Positions 1-7,574 of a stretch of DNA of 64,000 nt are shown piece by piece. The notes beneath the pieces were generated by a model, which saw only the letters and a list, made by a program, of their open reading frames with translations, searched no databases and was not told where the DNA came from. A program made the position numbers and the translations under genes. The first letter of the stretch is position 1; every line of letters starts with the position of its first letter. Location of the stretch: the NCBI GenBank assembly GCA_041156125.1, contig JBEVTI010000016.1:1-64000 (forward strand). Direction: 5' to 3'. Origin of the DNA: Paraktedonobacter carboxidivorans. Lineage in GTDB: Bacteria > Chloroflexota > Ktedonobacteria > Ktedonobacterales > Ktedonobacteraceae.

Positions 1-118
1 TATCGCCTGTGTGAAAGAATTTACCACATCCGCCGATGGTCGTGGACAGATCACGATTCAATTCAAGTCAGTCAAAGATAACGCAATAGTGAGTGGCATT
101 GAGATTCTCGATGTGTAG
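1..118 (+). CDS. C-terminal end of a malectin-like carbohydrate-binding protein (partial)
   Basis: The gene begins before the window. The frame starting at base 2 is open for 38 codons to TAG at 116-118. Its residues (KEFTTSADGRGQITIQF, then NAIVSGIEI) match the closing strands of the two repeated domains at the end of the broken glucanase at 7575-9783 (KQFAVSANSSGQIVIAF, then NPFVSGLEL). It is therefore probably the last part of a malectin-like or CBM-type beta-sandwich on a secreted glycan-acting or binding protein. The catalytic part, if any, is not visible. No terminator is obvious after the stop. Confidence 0.6.
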   Translation, partial: IACVKEFTTSADGRGQITIQFKSVKDNAIVSGIEILDV

Positions 119-337
119 AATCTGCTGCGTTGGTAGATACTCACCCTATTCATTCACTATTGAGGAACGGGCTGAGTATGGTATACATGTGCAAATTCGC
201 TCATTTTATGGGAGGAAACGTGCCCATTGCTGGGAATCCCAACATTCTGCTGGCTCATGCCCAATTTAGGGGCTTACAGGTTGTTTGCTTAACATATTGA
301 GCAGGCATTGACCTGCTTTGAAGAGAAAGGCATAATC

Positions 338-874
338 ATGGCACAATTAGAGGCTGTTGAATCAGAGATCAAACGCGCAGATGCAGTAAGAGGTCTCAAA
401 GGGGAGTATTTCAATCTTGGTCGTGGGAGCGATGATTGGAAAAACTGTTTTCATGCTTCTCCCGTTGTCACACGTGTAGATCCTCAGATCCATTTCTATC
501 CAAACTGGTATGGATTTCCCGCCTACGGAGCACTTCCAATCGGCGTGAATCGGGAGTATTTCGCGGTTCGCTGGACTGGAGAAGTACGCGCCCCCATAGC
601 AGGAGGGTATTTGTTCCGGGCTCATTCCGATAATGGTCTGCGGGTATGGGTGAATTCTATCCTGGTCATCGACCACTGGAGTCAGTCCGATGTGATTGAT
701 GAGACGAGTAAACAGGCGATTCAGTTGACCAAGGGGCAGAGATATCCAATCAAGGTGGAATACCTTCAAGGTTGGGGTGATGCACACCTGACTCTTCACT
801 GGAAACTCTCCGATCCAGCCGATCTGGGGGTTTGGCAGATTATTCCACAAGAGTGCCTCATTCCAGCACGATAG
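338..874 (+). CDS. PA14-domain protein
   Basis: A 178-residue protein that is almost entirely one PA14 domain (about residues 18-170), a beta-barrel fold usually found on glycosidases, adhesins and toxins, where it binds glycans. Visible PA14 hallmarks are the opening LKGEYFNLG, YFAVRWTGEVRAP, GGYLFRAHSDNGLRVWVN, the strand LVIDHW and the late segment IKVEYLQGWGDAHLTLHW. The start chosen is ATG 338 because GAAAGG lies 8 bases upstream; an in-frame TTG at 308 has no good ribosome site. There is no signal peptide or membrane segment, which is odd for a PA14 protein, so it may be a detached domain of a once larger surface enzyme. It follows another carbohydrate-binding gene end. Confidence 0.8.
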   Translation: MAQLEAVESEIKRADAVRGLKGEYFNLGRGSDDWKNCFHASPVVTRVDPQIHFYPNWYGFPAYGALPIGVNREYFAVRWTGEVRAPIAGGYLFRAHSDNGLRVWVNSILVIDHWSQSDVIDETSKQAIQLTKGQRYPIKVEYLQGWGDAHLTLHWKLSDPADLGVWQIIPQECLIPAR

Positions 875-1326
875 ATGAGCAATGGGAGGGATTATCAGAA
901 GAGATCTCCTCGATAGGCACGGACTGAGGTAGGGCCAGGATCAAACTTATGAAATCACTCCGTACTGCTGAGAAAAGGATAGAGTCGTGTGAAGAAGCTT
1001 GAGATGAGCTTTCAGAGGCTTACCTCAAGCTGAGATTATATTTCACCTCCGAACAAGAGCATGGGAGTGGGACGAAACCAGAACAGGAAGCCGTCCCTCC
1101 CGAACAGCAGCAGAAGACCACGGAAACGCTAGAAACGGTGGGATAACAGGTACAAACGGTCAAGACACCCAAATGCACGTTTCCTGGGCTCGTTTCCAAG
1201 ACATCGATGAAAGAAGCTTGATGGAGAGCGGTTTGCCTGGATACATTTGTGCCAGTGCTCATGCTTCGCGCTGATTGCTTACTCGTCGCCCTAAAACCTG
1301 CTCACTCGTCATGCTTATTACCAGCA
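875..1326. other. Gene-free stretch with possible decayed coding sequence
   Basis: No intact gene was recognised. The + frame from ATG 949 reads hydrophilic, Glu/Gln/Lys-rich sequence to TAA 1144-1146 but is cut by a TGA at 1000-1002. The same style of sequence continues into the WD40 remnant that follows. This looks like old coding DNA that has decayed, but no family can be named. Confidence 0.35.
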
Positions 1327-1494
1327 ACCGCCCGCATCTGGAATGCCTCCACTGGCGAAGCTCTCTATTCACTCCAGGGCCATACCGCTTCAGTCACTAT
1401 AGTGCAGTAGTCTCCCAATGGGCAATGGTTGACCACCGCCAGTGCTGATGCAACCGCAGATGTTTGGATATGGACGGGTACGATCAACGGCTAG
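1327..1494 (+). pseudogene. WD40-repeat gene remnant
   Basis: The + frame from 1327 to TAG 1492-1494 encodes one recognisable WD40 blade and the start of another: TARIWNASTGEALYSLQGH, then TASVTIVQ, an in-frame TAG at 1408-1410, then SPNGQWLTTASADATADVW. The amber codon sits where WD40 repeats have Trp in the WSPNG turn, so TGG to TAG is the simplest change. There is no start codon, ribosome site or flanking repeats, so it is a fragment of a beta-propeller gene. Intact homologues are common in Ktedonobacteria, often fused to protein kinases (family knowledge). Confidence 0.75.
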
Positions 1495-1671
1495 ACCCGC
1501 CTGACAGACCGATAAAGCACACAAAAACGTGACAGTTATTTTGACAGTTATCGCCCGCCAGAAACAGCCATTTCCTCCCAGTAATAGCAACTCTAACCCC
1601 AGCAGGAGGTCTTCTGCATGGTGTGACCAGACAAGCTGTGAGCACGAATATATGCGTCGGGAAATTCCCCC

Positions 1672-1700
1672 TTGCGTTTCTCAGGGGAATCTGCTATAGT
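1672..1700 (+). promoter_or_regulatory. Promoter of the GntR-family regulator gene
   Basis: TTGCGT (1672-1677), a 17-bp spacer and TATAGT (1695-1700) form a good sigma-70-type promoter 62 bp upstream of the regulator start. A second TATACA lies a few bases further on. No clear operator palindrome was identified. Confidence 0.6.
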
Positions 1701-1762
1701 GCGTATACAATTTGTTTTGTGTTTTTTAGTGGGTTGTCTGGACATAGGGGGAACCGTAGTAT

Positions 1763-2503
1763 ATGCCAACATTAGAACGTTCAAATCCACTTCCGCTTTA
1801 CTATCAGTTGAAAGAAGTTTTACGCCAGCAGATCCGCGCAGGTCACCTGGAGCCGCACGCCGCGATTCCATCGGAGCCTGAACTGGTTGCTAGCTATCAT
1901 GTGAGTCGGGCCACTGTGCGCCAGGCTTTGAATGAACTGGTCCATGAAGGACTGCTCTATCGCCAGCATGGGAAAGGTACTTTTGTCTGTGAACCACGCA
2001 TTCAACAGACCTTGAGTGAACTCGCCAGCTTTAGCGAAGAATTGAAACGTAGAGGCAAACGCCCTGGTGGCCTGCTGATTGTCAGCGAACTGGTACGTGG
2101 CAGCGAGATTGTGCGCGATCGCCTCAAATTAGCCGATGAGGAACAGGTGCTGCGCCTGGAACGCGTGCGCACCGCCGATGGTCAGCCCTGGGCACACGAA
2201 ATCGATTATCTGCCCTACCCTCGCTCCAGTGGCATCTATCAGCGCGCTAAAGAAGCCGCCGATGGCTCACTGTACTCGCTCATGATTTCAGAAGGCCTTG
2301 GCCCTTACGTCGCCGAGCAGTCTATTAAGGGCGGCATAGCCAATGAGCGCGAGTCAGACCTGCTTCATGTCGCTCCTGGTGAAGCGGGACTGCGCTACGC
2401 CTGTACTACCTACGATTCGACTGGACAGCCGGTCGAGTACTCGGAATCATTCTTTCCGAGCGATCGTTTCGATTTCCATATTACCCTGCGTGTAGCACGC
2501 TAA
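1763..2503 (+). CDS. GntR/HutC-family transcriptional regulator with UTRA domain
   Basis: A 246-residue one-component regulator. Residues about 8-75 form a GntR winged helix-turn-helix (PLYYQLKEVLRQQI, IPSEPELVASYHVSRATVRQ, LLYRQHGKGTFV). Residues about 95-240 form a UTRA ligand-binding domain of the HutC subfamily, which typically senses sugar phosphates, amino sugars or histidine-pathway intermediates. ATG 1763 has a GGGG-type ribosome site just upstream and its own promoter. No transporter or catabolic operon is adjacent, so its targets are probably elsewhere. It lies between decayed surface-protein genes and a pair of direct repeats. Confidence 0.9.
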   Translation: MPTLERSNPLPLYYQLKEVLRQQIRAGHLEPHAAIPSEPELVASYHVSRATVRQALNELVHEGLLYRQHGKGTFVCEPRIQQTLSELASFSEELKRRGKRPGGLLIVSELVRGSEIVRDRLKLADEEQVLRLERVRTADGQPWAHEIDYLPYPRSSGIYQRAKEAADGSLYSLMISEGLGPYVAEQSIKGGIANERESDLLHVAPGEAGLRYACTTYDSTGQPVEYSESFFPSDRFDFHITLRVAR

Positions 2504-2587
2504 ATAATCTGTCACTCGCAGATCACCAGGTACCTGATACACATGTGCCGCTCCCCTGGCTTACAAAAAGCGTGGAGAGCGGCATAC

Positions 2588-2665
2588 GTGTATCAAAACA
2601 CAAAAACTGTTGCGTGCTATAGTCCAAAAGCTATTGCCAATAGCGTACCTCTAATTGTTCATTGC
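2588..2665. repeat. 78-bp direct repeat, copy 1
   Basis: The 78 bp at 2588-2665 recur at 2684-2761 with one difference (A at 2629, G at 2725). Period is 96 bp. Each copy contains a short palindrome, GCTATT-gcc-AATAGC (2630-2644 in this copy). Confidence 0.9.
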
Positions 2666-2683
2666 TCGCAAAAAAGAGCACGT

Positions 2684-2761
2684 GTGTATCAAAACACAAA
2701 AACTGTTGCGTGCTATAGTCCAAAGGCTATTGCCAATAGCGTACCTCTAATTGTTCATTGC
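2684..2761. repeat. 78-bp direct repeat, copy 2
   Basis: Second copy of the 78-bp unit. Its end merges into a shorter repeat: the 15-mer ATTGTTCATTGCGCA occurs at 2750-2764 and again at 2767-2781. The stretch 2504-2952 otherwise holds no gene. An open frame across the repeats (2543-2767) is probably fortuitous, because it has no ribosome site. Confidence 0.9.
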
Positions 2762-2952
2762 GCATGATTGTTCATTGCGCAAAGCAAGTTATCAAGTGTT
2801 GGTTGATCTAATCAACCGCAATATTTTTTTGCAGAATTCTAGATAAAAGAGGGTACCTATGCTATACTGGCCCAGGGATTTCTGATTTTCGTGCTAGACT
2901 TATACAACACACGTTTCAAACGCTAGATAATAGAGGAGAAAACGGTCTTATT

Positions 2953-4371
2953 ATGGACGACAGACAAAATGTGTATAATCTCAATGCTAGCCAGAATGGC
3001 ATAAGCGTAGAACCAGGCCCGGAAGAGCAAGAGTGGACGCAGAAAGGGAATAACGCCGCTGAAGAGGAAGATTATGCTACCGCCGCTGACGCTTTCCAGC
3101 AAGCTGTGGCTATTAATCCTGGCAATGCCCGCTCGCGCTACAATCTGGCACTGGCTCAGCAATATCAGGGAAATACTGAGGACGCTATCGCGGGCTATCG
3201 GCGGGCTATCGATCTTGATCCCGAGTTGATCGCTGCCTACACAAACCTGGGTAATCTTTATGGTGAACTGGGCATGCAGGAGGAAGCGCTGGAAACCTTC
3301 CAGCAAGCATTGGAATACGACCCCGATAATGACGCGCTCTACGCCAACGTGGGTGATGCCTATCGCCAGCAGTATTTGTACACCGACGCGATCCAGGCCT
3401 ACCGCCAGGCGTTGATCCTCAAGCTAGACAATCAGCAGGCCGCGGACAGCCTACGCGATGTACGCGAGCGCGTGAACTATCAGTTACGCCGCGTGATGGA
3501 GCAAGAGAAGACGATCGATGAAGATCCTGGCGATACGTCGCGCTACGCCGAACTGGTCAATCTCTATCTAGATATGCACCGCTATGAAGACGCTATTTCT
3601 GCCGCGAACCAGATCCTGGGCCTCGATCCCCAGGATCGCGCAGGCTACGACGCGCAGGCTATGATCTACGAAGCCATGGGCGATCGCGAGCAGGCTGCCG
3701 AGGCATATGAGCGCCTGGTGGAGATCGCACCCGAAGACGCTGAAGCCTGGGAGCATCTGGGCACCTGGCGCTCTCTCCAGGATAATATGGATGGCTCTAT
3801 CGAGGCTTACGCCCGCTCAGTCCAACTCGATCCCGCGCGCTATACCGCTCGCTTTAGCCTGGCCGAAGCTTATCTCGATGGCGAGCGCTATGAGGAAGCG
3901 AGCCAGGTCTACCTGGGCCTGATCGAGGAGACCAACGAACTCGATCCAGATGACCTGGCCGCGGCCTACGCCGGTCTGGCTGACTCTTATAATAGCCTGG
4001 AACGCTACGACGATGCGATTAAGACCAGTCAGACACTACTCGAGCAGTTTGAGGATGATCCCGAGGGCTATTATCAACTGGCTACTGCCTACGATGCCCA
4101 GGGCAAATTTGACGAGGCTATCGACTACTACCGCAAGGCGATCGTCAGTGATCCTCTCAATGCCGACTACTACAACGATCTGGCAGATACCTTACGCGAA
4201 AGCAAACACTATAATGAAGCTCTAGAAAATGCCCAGCAAGCTATTGCCATGGACCCCTCGCTAGTTCTGGCCTACGAGACCCTGGCCCAGATCTACCAGG
4301 AAACGGGTCACGAGGAAGCGGCTGCCCTGGCTATGGAGCAGGCAAATACTCTAAAATCCGCTCAGGAATAG
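2953..4371 (+). CDS. TPR-repeat protein
   Basis: A 472-residue protein made almost wholly of tetratricopeptide repeats (about 11 helical hairpins with the W/L-G-Y-A-P pattern, for example AIAGYRRAIDLDPELIAAY, ALETFQQALEYDPDNDALY and AIDYYRKAIVSDPLNADYY). There is no signal peptide or membrane helix, so it is a cytoplasmic protein-protein interaction scaffold with unknown partners. The first 30 residues are acidic and low-complexity. GAGGAG at 2932-2937 is the likely ribosome site, although its spacing to ATG 2953 is long. TATACT at 2863-2868 is a possible -10. The gene is followed at once by a 28-bp perfect hairpin. Confidence 0.9.
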   Translation: MDDRQNVYNLNASQNGISVEPGPEEQEWTQKGNNAAEEEDYATAADAFQQAVAINPGNARSRYNLALAQQYQGNTEDAIAGYRRAIDLDPELIAAYTNLGNLYGELGMQEEALETFQQALEYDPDNDALYANVGDAYRQQYLYTDAIQAYRQALILKLDNQQAADSLRDVRERVNYQLRRVMEQEKTIDEDPGDTSRYAELVNLYLDMHRYEDAISAANQILGLDPQDRAGYDAQAMIYEAMGDREQAAEAYERLVEIAPEDAEAWEHLGTWRSLQDNMDGSIEAYARSVQLDPARYTARFSLAEAYLDGERYEEASQVYLGLIEETNELDPDDLAAAYAGLADSYNSLERYDDAIKTSQTLLEQFEDDPEGYYQLATAYDAQGKFDEAIDYYRKAIVSDPLNADYYNDLADTLRESKHYNEALENAQQAIAMDPSLVLAYETLAQIYQETGHEEAAALAMEQANTLKSAQE

Positions 4372-4380
4372 TAACTTCCC

Positions 4381-4447
4381 TACGCACCAAAAGAGTGTCA
4401 GGACTATGAGACGCTGTGGCATAGTCCTGACACTCTTTTGGTGCGTA
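4381..4447 (+). terminator. Long perfect hairpin after the TPR gene
   Basis: Arms 4381-4408 and 4420-4447 are exact inverted complements (28 bp) around an 11-base loop, starting 9 bases after the stop codon. No U-tract follows. Probably a terminator or 3'-end stabiliser. Confidence 0.75.
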
Positions 4448-4600
4448 TAATTGCTTGCCAGGCTCCAGGCTGAGATGAGCAGAAAAGAGCATAGCAGAGA
4501 CACAGACTGAAGCGGTTCAGAACGCATGAGCGGTACCTCAACTTAAAAGATGGTTTTCTGCTGAGAAGAACGGAGCAACAATATCATTTTTAAAACCGCT

Positions 4601-4963
4601 TTAATTGTCTCCCTGGGATGGTTGAAGGGAGGCTCCTGTCCTCTCGTCGGGAAAGATATCCCCATGCATCTGCTGTAAGAGACTGGTCGTCCTCTGCTTC
4701 AATATGCGATGCGTTTCCTCCAATTCGAGGGCTGCACTAACGAAGCGATTATATTCCAACAGAAATAAGCGCAACATGATCAGGAGCAGTGCCAGCCACC
4801 AGAGCGCTTCCGTAAGAATCAGAGCGCTGAACGGCAGGGAGAGACCAAAGGGAGAAAGGGCAAAAAATAGCTCTACAGCGATCGACCCGCTGAGGGCAAT
4901 AAATTGGACGAGGATAAAGCGAGTTACGCGCCGGGCTTTGAAATGGAGAGAACGTGGGTTCAT
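4601..4963 (-). CDS. Small two-helix membrane protein of unknown function
   Basis: A 120-residue protein with a basic N-terminus, two hydrophobic segments (about residues 13-35 and 42-66) and a C-terminal amphipathic region (ALELEETHRILKQRTTSLLQQ) likely to form a short coiled coil in the cytoplasm. No family recognised. AAGGA lies only a few bases before ATG 4963, so the start is uncertain. It lies downstream of, and in the same direction as, the kinase/response-regulator pair at 5068-7241, about 100 bp away, and could be an accessory to it, but that is only positional. Confidence 0.55.
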   Translation of the reverse strand: MNPRSLHFKARRVTRFILVQFIALSGSIAVELFFALSPFGLSLPFSALILTEALWWLALLLIMLRLFLLEYNRFVSAALELEETHRILKQRTTSLLQQMHGDIFPDERTGASLQPSQGDN

Positions 4964-5067
4964 AGTCCTTCTACTTTCCCTCTAAAGAGAAGTTATCTGC
5001 TTAGTGAATTTTTGTTGCCAGTATTTAACCAGCGAGAGGCCAAAAATGGCGGGCAAACGCAACAAGC

Positions 5068-5478
5068 CTATACTCCTGCCTCGCACGCGTGTTGAACTGT
5101 GGCAAGCAAGTCATTTATGTCAAAAGGCTTACGTACATAGGTTACTGCGCCCATCTGGCAACTCTTTTCTTCCACCTGCCTATCCGCAGTCATGAGTAGA
5201 ATAGGAACCAGATTGCCATAATGAGCATAGACCTGAGCAGCCACGGCATCTCCATTCAGGAGAGGCAACCCCAAATCCAGCAGCATGAGCGCTGGTTGCT
5301 GGAGTAGCGCTAACTCAATAGCTTCGCGTCCATCACCTGCCGTCTGCACCTTGAAGCCCTCTTCTTCCAACATCCATTGGATCATCTGGCGCAGGTCATA
5401 ATCATCATCAACCACCAGAATAAAATCCTGTGCCTGATGGGCAACACCGCGCTTTGCTATGCGTCTTTGCTCGTCCAT
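5068..5478 (-). CDS. Single-domain response regulator (CheY-like receiver)
   Basis: A 136-residue stand-alone receiver with no output domain. The acidic triad DDD (residues 24-26), phospho-acceptor D68 (MLLDLGLPLLNG), T97 (LLMTAD) and K117 (VRKPFD) are all present, so it should be phosphorylatable. It starts 2 bp after the stop of the histidine kinase at 5481-7241, which is surely its partner. Without a DNA-binding domain it must act through protein contacts or as a phosphorelay intermediate. Confidence 0.9.
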   Translation of the reverse strand: MDEQRRIAKRGVAHQAQDFILVVDDDYDLRQMIQWMLEEEGFKVQTAGDGREAIELALLQQPALMLLDLGLPLLNGDAVAAQVYAHYGNLVPILLMTADRQVEEKSCQMGAVTYVRKPFDINDLLATVQHACEAGV

Positions 5479-5480
5479 GC

Positions 5481-7241
5481 CTACTCTTTTCCAGCCGCCT
5501 CATGCTCTAGAGACGGCTTGTTCTGTTTCACAATGGCAGGAAGACGTACCAGAACACAGCTTCCATGGCCCTCCTGGCTGGTGATGGAGATCGTCCCTCC
5601 ATGTTCGCGAATCACCTGAGCTACACTGGCTAGCCCAACTCCTGTTCCTGGGATCTGTCCTCGCACATTGCTTGCGCGAAAAAACGGATCAAACAGAAAA
5701 GGCAGATCCGCCGCGGGAATTCCCACACCCTCATCCTGGATGCGCATGGCAATCCACAGTAGAGTATCCTCCTCCTCAGAAGTGATATCCAGGCTAATGG
5801 AACCTCCTTCTGGGCTATATTTAATAGCATTCGCTAGCAGATTCGTCACTACCCGATCCAAACGGATCGCATCGCCGTATACGGGCAGGTCCTCAGAAAA
5901 GGTGCTTAAACGCAGATGATGACGCCTGGCAGTCTGTTGCTGTTCACTCAGTACACGCTCAACAATGGGAAAAAGAGACAGGAGGCGCCGGTCCAGATTC
6001 AGATCCTGGCCCGCTTTTAGCTGAGCAATGGTTAAAATATCCTCCACCATCCCATGCATTTTGGTTGTAGAGGATTCAATCACTTTTAAGCGCTCCAGAG
6101 TCCATGAAGCATCAACCCGAGCAGCCTGTTGCAAGCGGCGCTGTATGATTTGTACAATGCCTTTTATGGCGGTGAGAGGCGTTTTCAAATCGTGAGAGAC
6201 GCTTGACAGAAAGTCATTACGTATCTGCAAGGCTGCCTCTGCCTGGCCGCGTGCCTGTTCAGCAGTTTCCAATAAATGGATACGTTCTTCCTCCAGCTGT
6301 TTATGCTCAATGCCGAGCGCGACCGCGTTGGCAATTGACGCCATTGCATCCAGGGTCGCGGCAGAGAGAGGCTTGCGCGCAAAAAGTGCCATCACTCCCA
6401 CGAGCCTCTCTTCCACCAGAAGGGGATATCCGGCAAAGGAGATCATGCCTTCGCGCCTGGCCCATTCTTGTTCGGGCACCTGCTCATCTCCCAGGACGCT
6501 ATTAGTCAAATGCGGCTCTCGCTTCTGGGCAATGCGACCAATCTTGAAGGCCCCTAGAGGCACTCTGGCATGACCTCCATCCAGGTGAGTGTAGAGACCA
6601 GAGCTGGCCCGTAGTTCCAGTGTCTCTTGCGCCTCATCAAGCACCCAGATACGAGCAAATGCCGCATCCAGATACTTGACCAGGGCCTGGGTGCAGCCCA
6701 TCAGCATCTGCAGTAGGTCCATATGTTGAGTCAGGGCCATGCTCACGGCTAGATTAAGCGCTCCCAGACGTGCTTGATCGGCCAGGGCGAGTTGGGCGCG
6801 TCTCCGTTCACTAACATCGCGCGATGTCACGAGGATATAGCTGACCTTGCCCTCAGTATTGAAAACCGGGCTGAGGCTAACTTCCCACCACCTGGGAGTT
6901 CCCTTCGCCGTCAGGGCCTCTCCCTCAAACGTCCCTCCCACTCCGCGACAGGCAAGGGCAAGCGCATTCTGAACAGATTGCAGGGCCTCTCCCGACCAGA
7001 ACGACTGCCATTCGCTCAAGCGGCAGACGGAAAAATCATCAATTTCCATTATCTGCTGGCCACCCTGATTCATGTACAGCAAGTGGCCATCGAGGTCTAA
7101 GAGTTTGATACAATCGTGGGACTGTTCGATGATCTGCCAGTGGAGCCCGGAGGGTAAGATACCATAGGCAGCGTTGGAGTCTGTACTCTCTTCTAAGATT
7201 TGTTGAGAAGGAAATGATTCCTCCTGAGAAGAGAAAAACAT
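5481..7241 (-). CDS. Cytoplasmic PAS-GAF sensor histidine kinase
   Basis: A 586-residue soluble kinase: PAS (about 32-150), GAF (about 160-315), a short coiled linker, HisKA with phospho-acceptor H350 in SVSHDLKTPLT, and a HATPase_c domain with the N box (NLLANAIKYSPEGG), DEGVGIP and GTGVGLASV. No membrane segments, so it senses an internal signal; PAS and GAF commonly bind haem, flavin, cyclic nucleotides or small ligands, but no ligand can be read from the sequence. Ribosome site GGGAGG precedes ATG 7241. Two-gene operon with the receiver just downstream. The roughly 240 bp between this start and the hairpin at 7485 hold its promoter region and no gene. Confidence 0.92.
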   Translation of the reverse strand: MFFSSQEESFPSQQILEESTDSNAAYGILPSGLHWQIIEQSHDCIKLLDLDGHLLYMNQGGQQIMEIDDFSVCRLSEWQSFWSGEALQSVQNALALACRGVGGTFEGEALTAKGTPRWWEVSLSPVFNTEGKVSYILVTSRDVSERRRAQLALADQARLGALNLAVSMALTQHMDLLQMLMGCTQALVKYLDAAFARIWVLDEAQETLELRASSGLYTHLDGGHARVPLGAFKIGRIAQKREPHLTNSVLGDEQVPEQEWARREGMISFAGYPLLVEERLVGVMALFARKPLSAATLDAMASIANAVALGIEHKQLEEERIHLLETAEQARGQAEAALQIRNDFLSSVSHDLKTPLTAIKGIVQIIQRRLQQAARVDASWTLERLKVIESSTTKMHGMVEDILTIAQLKAGQDLNLDRRLLSLFPIVERVLSEQQQTARRHHLRLSTFSEDLPVYGDAIRLDRVVTNLLANAIKYSPEGGSISLDITSEEEDTLLWIAMRIQDEGVGIPAADLPFLFDPFFRASNVRGQIPGTGVGLASVAQVIREHGGTISITSQEGHGSCVLVRLPAIVKQNKPSLEHEAAGKE

Positions 7242-7484
7242 ATGATCCTCCCAATGTTGTTCTCTAATTCTACAAAAAACAGGACCCTCTCTCTCATGTT
7301 CTTAAACACATCCACACTCTCTCGCGTGAGTAGCACCAGATCAGTTCGCGAAAAACGCTGCACTTTTGAAATGGCTGAGGGCCATGAATACTCCTCCCGC
7401 CAGTTTACCATACTCAGTGCTTGCTTGCGAGGGATAGGGAAAAGTAGAGCGGTCACCATTGAACGTTTTCTGCAAAATACTTGC

Positions 7485-7550
7485 AAAGGAGGCAGAAAGT
7501 GTGATCCCTGATTTCGCGAAACCAGGGATCACACTTTCTGCCTCCTTTGC
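7485..7550 (-). terminator. Long perfect hairpin downstream of the broken glucanase gene
   Basis: Arms 7485-7511 and 7524-7550 are exact inverted complements (27 bp) around a 12-base loop. It lies about 25 bp beyond the stop codon of the minus-strand glucanase pseudogene at 7575. No strong U-tract. Confidence 0.7.
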
Positions 7551-7574
7551 TCTTAGTATCGGCGCAAACGGCTG

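Noticed and set aside
220..300. 26-codon GTG ORF with a GGAGG site upstream of the PA14 gene.
   Set aside because: Short, with no recognisable features; the ribosome-like motif may be chance, and no neighbour supports it.
2543..2767. 74-codon ORF with two 32-residue repeats.
   Set aside because: It only reflects the DNA direct repeat, has no ribosome site, and the protein shows no recognisable fold.
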